Assembly (NCBI GenBank): GCA_028554795.2 | Contig: CM068832.1 | Coordinates: 84,115,049 to 84,179,048 of the forward strand | Direction: 5' to 3' | DNA from: Sinohyriopsis cumingii | Lineage: Eukaryota > Mollusca > Bivalvia > Unionida > Unionidae | Length of the DNA: 64,000 bases | Part shown: positions 46,504-55,362 of the stretch, in pieces | Layout: each line of letters begins with the position of its first letter | How positions within the stretch are numbered: the stretch's first letter is position 1 | Notes under the pieces: generated by a model | The model's input: the letters and a program-made list of their open reading frames with translations, nothing else | What the model was told of the DNA's origin: nothing | Databases searched by the model: none | Program-made: the position numbers and the translations under genes

Positions 46504-46860
46504 ATGTGCTCCAAACTAGCTAAGCTCAACGAAGCCTACGTGAATTTGCATAGGGTCAGACACAGTCTGATACAGAAGCCAGAAGAAATAGAGAATGTGA
46601 GAATGTTAAAAATCACTGAAGACCTGATAGAAGAGCTGTTCAGAGAAGAAATGAACAGGGAAAAAGAAGAATGGACAGAGAAGTACAGACTTCAGAGACA
46701 GCAGCAACAACAACAACAAGAGCAGCAGCAGCAACCTGAAGCTGACCGAGGCTTTGTCGATTGTCGTATCGACACCAAAGAGTTCTTCTTCTCTTTCCGA
46801 AGAAGCAGACCTATCGCCAGAAAGTCTATCCTCAGAGGACATCGCATTCTTAGAAACTAA
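46504..46860 (+). CDS. Small coiled-coil Polinton gene 1, 118 aa
   Basis: It begins MCSKLAKLNEAYVNLHRVRH and is helical and charged through a Gln-rich run (QRQQQQQQQE), then basic. It shares the pattern L-x-E-x4-(L/V)-x2-V-R-x2-L with the two following genes. A more acidic, natural-looking reading of the last 35 codons exists in another frame, so a late frameshift is possible. It is preceded by the shared promoter box and followed after 34 bp by a histone-type stem-loop. Function unknown. Confidence 0.6.
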   Translation: MCSKLAKLNEAYVNLHRVRHSLIQKPEEIENVRMLKITEDLIEELFREEMNREKEEWTEKYRLQRQQQQQQQEQQQQPEADRGFVDCRIDTKEFFFSFRRSRPIARKSILRGHRILRN

Positions 46861-46893
46861 AAAGAATGCCATAGCAAACAAAAAAAAAAAAAC

Positions 46894-46909
46894 AGCCCAT
46901 TTCAGGGCT
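46894..46909 (+). terminator. Histone-type 3' stem-loop variant
   Basis: AGCCCATTTCAGGGCT with a five-pair stem and an A/A mismatch at the loop base, then ACCCA (46910-46914) and GAAAAGAAA at 46924-46932. The preserved 3' flank and downstream element argue for a functional or recently functional site. Confidence 0.7.
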
Positions 46910-47239
46910 ACCCAAATACTCTAGAAAAGAAATAACGATCGATTTGCCAATGTGTGTAGGTAGAGTAGTGTGAAAATAAACACTAACTCTTTTTAAAAAA
47001 TGTGAGGGTATGTGTTTGTGAGTTTGTGTGTTTGTAAGTGATCAAGTACGTTGGTGTGGATAGTAGATTAAAATGATGTCTTTATTTGGTGTTTGAGGTG
47101 TAGATTTAGGGGTTAGATTGGATTGCTTTGAGTATGTGGATAGTCAATCGAAGTGATTTATAAAAAATTTTAAAATAGTGATGGGTAGAATAAAAAAGTG
47201 AGTGAGTGTTTCTTTTAGGTCCGCGCGTTGTTGTTTTTT

Positions 47240-47312
47240 GGTTATGATCTAGGTAAGATCAATTTTATGTTTTTAGGGGGATGTTTTCCATCACGTCCGC
47301 GCTTTCACTATA
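47240..47312 (+). promoter_or_regulatory. Shared promoter block, copy 2, with TATA box
   Basis: GGTTATGATCTAGGTAAGAT and an AATTTTATGT phrase lead to the box GGGGGATGTTTTCC with CACGTCCGCGCTTT (47276-47305), then TATAAAT. The ATG is at 47366. The whole block recurs at 48550-48616. Confidence 0.7.
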
Positions 47313-47365
47313 AATTGAAACTCGCTGGGCAGTCTAGCTACCCTTGTTGATTGATCAACACAAGA

Positions 47366-47674
47366 ATGAATAGCAGAATAAGCAAACTTCTTGAACTCCA
47401 GATACATCTGGAATATGTCAGGCGCCTGTTAAATGAACTGGCCGCGGAGGCTATAGTAGAAGAGGAAAGAATGAAGAACGAAGAGGAGGAGAGAAGACAG
47501 AGGGAAGAGGAGGAAAAGAAACTAGAAGAGAGGATGTCGTACAATATTCCCGAGACAGAGGATTGGGGTGTTGAAGCGAATCATCCTCCCTCTGCGCTCC
47601 CCAGAAGAAAGGTGAAAGGAGACTGGGGAAGAAGATGCGTGTGTGGCGCCAGGCCAGGAAGGTGCAACCATTAG
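47366..47674 (+). CDS. Small coiled-coil Polinton gene 2, 102 aa
   Basis: It begins MNSRISKLLELQIHLEYVRR, then a strongly acidic/basic coiled coil (EEEERRQREEEEKKLEER), and ends in a Cys-containing tail (CVCGARPGRC). It carries the shared L-x-E...VR-x2-L motif. Shared promoter block upstream and a histone-type stem-loop 28 bp after the stop. Function unknown. Confidence 0.6.
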   Translation: MNSRISKLLELQIHLEYVRRLLNELAAEAIVEEERMKNEEEERRQREEEEKKLEERMSYNIPETEDWGVEANHPPSALPRRKVKGDWGRRCVCGARPGRCNH

Positions 47675-47701
47675 ATAGGTGCATCTGGAGTTCAAAAAAA
47701 C

Positions 47702-47717
47702 AGCCCTTTTAAGGGCT
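47702..47717 (+). terminator. Histone-type 3' stem-loop
   Basis: AGCCCTTTTAAGGGCT: full 6-bp stem with UUUA loop, then ACCCA (47718-47722) and GAAAAGAAA at 47731-47739. Twenty-eight bases after the stop. Confidence 0.75.
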
Positions 47718-47859
47718 ACCCAATACTCTAGAAAAGAAATAACTATCGATTTGCCAATGTGTAGGTAGAGTAGTGTGAATATAAACACTAACTCTTTTTT
47801 AAGTTAGTGTGAGGGTATGTGTTTGTGTGTTGGTGCTTGTAAGAGCTAAGGTATGTTTG

Positions 47860-48440
47860 TGTGAATAGTAGATTATGGGTTTCTTTATTATTTCTTAGCG
47901 TAGGTGGAGAGTATAGTTAGGGTTCTGTAAGCGCTCACGTACGATAGTGTGGATAGTAGATTATGGATTTTGTTTCTTGTTTCTTAGCGTATGTGAAGAG
48001 TATAGTTAGGGTTCTGTAAGCGCTCACGTACGATTGTGTGGATATTAGATTATGGATTTGTTTATTGTTTCTTAGCGTATGTGAAGAGTATAGTTAGGGT
48101 TCTGTAAACGCTCACGTACGATTGTGTGGATATTAGATTATGGATTTGTTTATTGTTTTTAGCGTATGTGGAGAGTATAGTTTGGGTTTTGTAACCGCTC
48201 ACGTACGATTGTGTGGATAGTAGATTAGGGATTTTGTTTATTGTTTCTTAGCGTATGTGTTTGTGTATTTGTGTTTGTGTGTTTGTGTTTGTACCCGCTC
48301 ACGTACGATTGTGTGGATAGTAGATTATGGATTTTGTTTATTGTTTCTTAGCGTATGTGGAGAGTATAGTTAGGGTTTTGTAAGCGCTCACGTAAGATTG
48401 TGTGGATAGTAGATTATGGATTTTGTTTTAATGATTTGCG
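47860..48440. repeat. About 88-bp tandem array with CGCTCACGTACGAT
   Basis: CGCTCACGT begins at 47932, 48021, 48109, 48196, 48296 and 48385, giving periods of 89, 88, 87, 100 and 89. Each unit also has CTTAGCGTATGTG, AGAGTATAGTTAGGGTT and GTGTGGATAGTAGATTATGG. There is no ORF. It lies between two small genes with shared promoters, so an enhancer or replication role is possible but unproven. Confidence 0.85.
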
Positions 48441-48549
48441 TGTGTAAATAGTAGATTTGGGGTTTGTTTATTGTTGCTTCACTTATGTGGATAGTATATT
48501 ATATGAAATGAGAAAAGTAGGGATGTTTTCTTTCACGTCTGCACGATGT

Positions 48550-48616
48550 TAGGTCATGATCTAGGTAATATCAATTTTATGTTTTAGGGGGATGTTTTTC
48601 TTCACGTCCGCGCTTT
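48550..48616 (+). promoter_or_regulatory. Shared promoter block, copy 3
   Basis: GGTCATGATCTAGGTAATAT, a conserved AATTTTATGTTTT, then GGGGGATGTTTTTC with CACGTCCGCGCTTTT. A partial extra copy (GGGATGTTTTCTTTCACGTC) is at about 48521-48540. The ATG at 48678 follows. Confidence 0.7.
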
Positions 48617-48677
48617 TCGTACAAGAACCCACAGTATTCGTCGTTCAAACCATTCTACGGAATAAGATACAAGGAAG

Positions 48678-49274
48678 ATGGTACCTGTAACAGAATTGTT
48701 TAACCAGTTGAAAGACATTTGGTACTGGATGGTGGATGGAGCTTATGCAGTGGAAAGGATTGAACGAGAAGGGAAGTATGAAGTAACCAGGGAGTTTGTA
48801 AGAAGGCAAGTGACAAACCTAAAATTAGCCATGGATCTGGTGGCAGAGATGATATAAGAAGAAGTAAAAAGACTAAGAGGCTTTACAGATCCAGAGTATG
48901 TAAAGATTGGTCACTTAAAGGAAGCCATGGATAATGTGATAGAAGTCAGGTGCTTTTTGGAAGACGTAATGGAATGGACAGAGTGGTCCTTTGTCAAAAA
49001 AGGCCTAGACCAGCTTAAGAAATCGGAACAACTTATGAGAAAAGTAATGGACGAAGAAGTGAAAAAGATCAAAGACAAGTGGAATAAAGAACGAAAAGAG
49101 AAAGAAAACTTAAAGAAAAAAGAGGCCTTTGACAAACTCAACAACAATTGGATCAAGATACAAGAGAAGTTCAGGGCTATGGGTCACCCAGACTGGTTAC
49201 CAGAAAAAGAAAAAAGGAAGAACAAAGGAATTTTGGGAAAGATTAGGTGGTGGATGAGAAAATGGAGGAAATAG
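48678..49274 (+). pseudogene. Small coiled-coil Polinton gene 3, in-frame TAA
   Basis: The ATG at 48678 opens MVPVTELFNQLKDIWYWMVD. The frame is interrupted by TAA at 48855-48857, then continues in the same frame to 49274 (198 codons in all). The second half holds the shared motif (LKEAMDNVIEVRCFL) and a long Lys/Glu coiled coil, ending in WWMRKWRK. The histone-type stem-loop in the right terminal repeat follows after 25 bp. It may be a longer paralog of genes 1 and 2. Function unknown. Confidence 0.55.
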
Positions 49275-49293
49275 AAGAAGAAGCAGAAGAAAG

Positions 49294-49671
49294 CCAAAGG
49301 CCCTTTTCAGGGCCAGCCATATTTCTCGAAAAGAGATAGCCTTTCCATTGCCTACCCCTTTTTTTAAATTTAAATTTAAATTTAAATTTTAAAAAAAAAA
49401 ATCCCATATTCAATTCCCCTTGTCCCTAGACAAACCCAAACTCTATACCCATGTTAATTTCCCCTTGTCGCTAGACAGACCCACACTATAGTTCCATGTT
49501 AAATTCCCCTTGTCGCTAGAGTTACCCACGATTTTTCTCCATGTTAATTTCCCTTGACGCTAATCTGACCCACGATTTTTCTCCATGTTAATTTTCCCTT
49601 GACGCTAGAGTTGCCCAAGGGGTCTTGTAACGCTAATTCCCCTTGACGGTAAAGTGGTCCACCTTACTACT
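49294..49671 (-). repeat. Polinton right terminal inverted repeat
   Basis: 378 bp, inverted copy of 32741-33113, ending CCTTACTACT next to the TATATG duplication. It carries the mirror 44/45-bp array. Confidence 0.95.
49299..49314 (+). terminator. Histone-type 3' stem-loop (right TIR)
   Basis: GGCCCTTTTCAGGGCC with 5' CCAAA, 3' AGCCA and GAAAAGAGA at 49328-49336, 25 bp after the stop of the last gene. Because it is inside the terminal repeat, both ends of the element supply the same outward-facing 3'-end signal. Confidence 0.75.
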
Positions 49672-49677
49672 TATATG
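49672..49677. other. Target site duplication TATATG, right
   Basis: Exact copy of 32735-32740. Confidence 0.9.
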
Positions 49678-50283
49678 ATTTAAAGGTTAATTTGTAAACT
49701 TAATAGTACATTTCAAGCTTCTGTCCACGAGTGAAGACTAAATTTTAAGATAATCGTTGTAAACATGTTTGCTTGGATTTGAGTTAAGAACATCGGTTTC
49801 CCATTCACATCGAAGGCCTACCTGATGTTTGTCAGATGATTGGCTCAATTTTAAATAAACAGACATTTATTTGTTTACGAATTGGGGTAATTATCCATTA
49901 AGATGACGAAGCATTTCCAGAATATGGTTATTGTATTAAATTTAAGTTATTCATTGGAATTATGTAGTGCTCATTGACTTTAAGACTAAACCAATGTTAA
50001 TGTATTATTGTGATTTCATTCGAGAACATTCTGGATTATATCGGTGTGATAGATTAACAATGTGTACACATTAGCACATTCAAGGATACTGACATATCCA
50101 TCTTATAAAGGTTGAATATAATACGTAACACCACTGGAATTCATTTAGAGCACACTATACTTCTGGACTTCTGATAAAACTTTTCGGTCGATTCATGAGC
50201 CCCTAAAGTTCCTTTTAAACGTTCACTTTATATTCTAGGGACATAATTTTTGTTATATATATATATACTTACATACTGTATAG

Positions 50284-50367
<84 letters not shown>

Positions 50368-51130
50368 TTACATACTGTATTGTGACATACTAGCAGAAAC
50401 GCCATTATTTTCATCATTATTTCATAAAACCAAAAGCGGTTTGCTTCAGGCGTTGTGGTCATACGATTGCTAAATTGTGGTATTTTAATTGCGGATGCGT
50501 TCTATACATAGCTCGACTGTCAGGACGCTCAGTGAAAGTGTGTTAATAGAATGTTCACATGTTTTTTTTTTACGATACATCGACTTTGTAACATAGAGTT
50601 TTACCTGTAGGACCAAAGCCCCTTTCCAGAGATGTTTGTGCATATTTGAATTTCAGTTATTATGTTTTTTTTATTTTTTTATTGTGTGTTGGCTTTTGTC
50701 CATGATCATTTGCAATGAATATTGAATTTGTTTTGTGTGACTTAACCTTTATGCATAATTTAGAATAGGAGCTTGGGAATACCTGATTAATGGCATTTTT
50801 TATTTCACATTGTTTTAATTTATTCATTTGAATTATTGTGCTCAATACTTTTGGACTAAATTGAAAGTTTGGTATCATTGTGAATTCATGTAAAGATTAT
50901 TTGGATACATCATTACGGTGCCAAGAAACACGTACATCAGCACACTCAACGTTAGAATTAATTCGGAATACTGTAACGTGTTGGATAGAACTTGTTGCAC
51001 TACATGTGATTTAATCACAATCACAGTCTCTTTTACATTTTTAAAAAATAATGTGACACTTTTTAAATTATTTGTTGAATTTTACTGAAATTGTTGTTTA
51101 TGTTACCTTTCTATTACTCATTTCAAAACT
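49678..51130. other. Right flank of the Polinton, noncoding
   Basis: No gene seen. Two diverged related blocks (about 49940-50100 and 50815-50965) share phrases such as TTATTCATT.GAATTAT and CACATTAGCACA/TACATCAGCACA. A (TA)n tract lies between them (50255-50370). Confidence 0.45.
50255..50370. repeat. (TA)n microsatellite flanked by a short direct repeat
   Basis: TA tract flanked on both sides by ACTTACATACTGTAT. Confidence 0.95.
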
Positions 51131-52472
51131 AGTTTGGCTTTATTATAACGATCGTATGCGCAATACAATCGAACAATAACATATAATAAAATGCCGAGGG
51201 TGGTGAAGGTTCATCGTCAATTAGCAGCAGAATTAATTTCCTGATTACCAAACGACTGACTAAATGTATCAATAACTATAGGCATTTCATTGATAATTTT
51301 AAGAATTGAAATACAATATTGTGTCCTATTTCAGATGCTAAATAAAATGACGTGTTTATAATTTTATGATATATGTGTCAAAAGCATCAAAATTATTAAT
51401 GAGCAGGTTACAGGTTTGTTTTCTTTCCCGGTGTATAAAACTATTTTCTCGATAATTATATTTTTTATAACTTTTTTCTCAGCACAATCAAACTGATAAG
51501 CAAATGATCTAAGTAAGAAACATTTTCAATTTAAGGTAATTAAACGTAACCACCTTATAGAACAATACTTTGATATCTCATTGTCAATTTGACATAATTA
51601 AAGATAGATATTGTATACAATAATTTTAATATGTTCATGAAGATGATGCGCATTCAGTCATCTTGAATCAGTCATGCATTTGGTGTCATTAGTATAAGTG
51701 CCACATATTTGGGGTTGTTTTTATTTCGCAAAAGATTATAGATGTTTCATGCATAATCCACCTTCTATCTTATTCATAAATGTTGTTCAACTATCGTTAT
51801 TCCACATTAATTTTAAAACTTTCTTTTTAATTCTCTTATAACACGTCTTCTTGGATTTGGTAACGTTGTCAATTTAGATAAGGCCATTGATTTTTTTAAC
51901 AACAATTTTCAAATGTAATTTTATTTTTCCTCGGTTTCATTCTCCTAACAGCTTTTGTACATCTTGAATTTTGTTTTCAAAATTCATATCTACAATATCC
52001 TCTCCATTTACAGATAATTTAACTCTTCATAAGGAGAAATTTGAAATCGAATTAAATTCTACATATGTACACATCTTTGTCCCTGAACTCTTTATTGTCC
52101 CTTTTTCCAACTTTTATTATCTTGATATTCATCATTAGTCCCGACATTGATGGAAATGCATCTAAAGTTTATACAGAGGCATATAAAGAATTATCCGATC
52201 CATCATAAGAATGTTGAGCCAGTTTATTTTTATATCCATTGATGAATATGCTTTTAATAATATTCTTGTTCCTAACCATGATTGCTAAAAGGTCTGCAAC
52301 TAATTTATAACAATATATTGTTTGAATTGATAATATTATCATATATTTTGATATGCTATCCACACATTATTTATTGCAAACTATTTAGTTTTCCTATTCA
52401 ATAGTTTCTCTCTTCCTTCCCTCTTCAAGTTCATATTCCTCTTGCTTGTCTTCCGGATTAAATAATTTACTA

Positions 52473-52475
<3 letters not shown>

Positions 52476-52550
<75 letters not shown>
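52476..52550. repeat. (TA)n microsatellite
   Basis: About 75 bp of TA. Copy A has only a short non-repetitive equivalent near 9480, so it expanded in copy B. Confidence 0.95.
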
Positions 52551-52552
<2 letters not shown>

Positions 52553-52985
52553 CATGCATGTAGTATTTATCTATGTACATTAAAAATAATGGTTATTTTA
52601 TTTCTCCTATGAAATTAATTCAGCTCAATGTAATGATTTCATGCACACATTTTAGATTTTCTATATATCTTTCATACATTTGTATGCGGTACAGTATACA
52701 GACATTTGAACTCAATTACCATTAGGTATACTTAAAGCTGTCATATCCGATATAGTATACCACACCTTAGAACTGCAAAGTCATTGTATAACATTTATCT
52801 GAAGAAAATGATCTGGCAGCCATATAGTTCGTTTAGCACTTGTATACGGGCAGCATTTATTTCTAAGATAGCACAAACTTGATACGTTATCTTTCCTTCC
52901 AACGTAAAGACATGTTCTTGCTTTTATTCAAATCACATGTCCTCCAGTGATTGAGTTCTTGATACCAACTGGGAATTTGTGAAAT

Positions 52986-55287
52986 ATGCATGCCATATAC
53001 AAATTCGGATTTATTATACCTGTAGCATGTTAGTTACATTTCTAACACATTCGGACTCTACATTATTTCAGGATAGAATCGTGTGTCTTTGACAATCTCT
53101 TCCTTTATAATTGTAACTCATTTGTTAGGTTCCTGTCATGCATTTATTTGAATAGAAAGTATATCAACATAAGTTAAATAGTATATTACTAGGTCATGGT
53201 TTGGTCAGTTTCGACAGTAAATAGGCCCATGTTTCATTATATGACATTCTAAACATATAAATACTAGTGTGTGTGTGTGCATGCGTGCGTGCGTGCGTGT
53301 GTGTGTGTGTGATTATGTTTTGTAATATATCTTTAACAATTGTTCAATCATATCGCTACGATGTCTGCAGTGTGGCATTTTATAGTGATGCCTGGTACTG
53401 GGTCATCATGCCGCATACATGAAACATGACATCCCACCCAGTCACATTATCCTGACACCAGGCTGACGAGTCCTAACACTGACTTCATAATGCAGGGCGC
53501 CAAGCGAGGCAGCTGTTAGTACCATTTTTGTAAGTCTTTGGTATGACTCTACCCACGAATCCCCGCTTCCGAGGCGGACGTTCTAACCACTAGGCCACCG
53601 GAGCGGCCTGTAACTACTAGAGTGCAAGATTGAAGAATCATGCTTGGTAAAGAAATGTTAAAGAATTGCAAATTGAGTAATTTACAAAGCTTCATTTGAG
53701 CTGTATTTAACGTATATATCAATCGCTAGTAAATAAATAGCTAAGGAGGGAGTACCTTTTTTTTTTAGTGAGTGTCACACCTATGTCTATAATAATACGG
53801 TATGGCATATATACCAATACACATACATACCCATATTTTGAATGAGTGAAAGGTCATAATATTGTCATTTAAGAATCAAAATAGTATTAACGGTTAAAGA
53901 CACCAGTATAATGGTCATATCAGTAAGGAGTGCTGACGTCATTTATTGTTGTTTTACACTTTCTTGACGATCGGAAAAACACGTCATTATTCCATATTCA
54001 AAAATATAAAAGGAATTACGACTTCCCCGATATAATATATAAATTATTATGTTTTCAAGGTAAAACAAGTGCTTACATATGTTGTATTGAACGAGATAAA
54101 TAAGTCGCAATGGGGGGAGGGCGACCGAGTGATCTTAAACGCTCTTCGTTATGGAAACTGCCATCTCACCTCTGTCTCCGTAGGTTCGAGTCTCGGATTC
54201 AGCCAATGTTGGGTATGTGAGAAAGCTTGCCAGTAGCTTCTCATGGGTCGGTCGTAATTTCCGGGGTTTTCCGGGGTTCTTTTTCCACCGATACCATTAA
54301 TATCGTGCTGAAAAATGGTGTTACCTCCTACAACAACAATAAGCCGCAATGATCATAAATAAATTAAATATTTAAATGATATCACAATGGTTATGAATAA
54401 TTCTCCTATTGAACGCTCCGGTGGCCTAGTGGTTAGAGCGTCCGCCTCGGAAGCGGGAGGTCGTGGGTTCGCACCCCGACCGAGTTATAACAAAGACTTA
54501 AAACTTACTAATAATAATAATAATAATGAGGACTTTTGTATAGCGCATAATCTTTAGAAGATCTAAGCGCATTACAACATTAGACAACACCTATAAGATA
54601 CAAAACATATATAATGATATTATTACAAACACAAACATCATGAAATTAGAAAACATAGGAAAAAACAATTGCCTCGCTAGACGCACATCATTAAGAGGTT
54701 AGTGTCAGGGCTGGTCGGTCTTGTGTCAGAATAATGTGTCTGGATGGGACATCATGCTACATGTAAATCTTGCTAGACATCACTATAAACTGCCACACTG
54801 CAGACATCGTAGCGATATGGCTGAAACATTGTCAAAGCTACGTTATAAATCTTAATCGCTCTCTCTCCCCCACCACCCACCCAACCCACACTAATCCTCG
54901 TAAAATAAAGACCAAATTTACAAACACGTCAAAACTTCAAATAATCAATTTTTGACTATATGTTTAATGATATTTGTTCATTGCTTCAAAACTATATTAT
55001 GTTGTTGTTGACCATCTACCGGCATTATTACTTTCATACTGTTCTGCATTAGTGGCGAAATACATGCGGAAACATTAATTGCTGTTTTCATAGTTACACG
55101 GCGTAACTGTGCAAAAAGCACAATGCGTGCGGTGTGTTAAGACCAAAAATAAAGTGTACGTTTGAATGAGATTTCATAATGTTAACTATGAGTAATGTAA
55201 TAATTTGTTAGACATGGAGTCATTCTATCTTTCCGTGTCAATTATAGCGTTTGTCTTCTTATTTTGTGAATAGTTTAAGATACAATA

Positions 55288-55362
<75 letters not shown>

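Larger units (their letters stand above)
32741..49671 (+). mobile_element. Polinton/Maverick element, 16,931 bp, full length
   Basis: It is bounded by inverted repeats of about 375 bp with 5'-AG...CT-3' ends and a perfect 6-bp duplication. It encodes the diagnostic set: protein-primed family B polymerase, A32-type ATPase, DDE integrase with chromodomain, and minor and major capsid proteins. GC content and codon use are clearly higher than in the flanks. The core genes all read rightwards; only one small ORF reads left. No maturation protease was recognised. Several core ORFs carry single lesions, so this copy is probably defective, although the intact ends and low repeat divergence suggest a fairly young insertion. 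Confidence 0.95.

Noticed and set aside
47932..48400. 88-bp array as a CRISPR array
   Set aside because: The whole unit is repeated with drift, without unique spacers, and the host is eukaryotic.
54414..54490. tRNA gene with anticodon-like CGG
   Set aside because: Tail sequence, a second diverged copy at 53.6 kb and lack of a clean acceptor stem show a tRNA-derived SINE.
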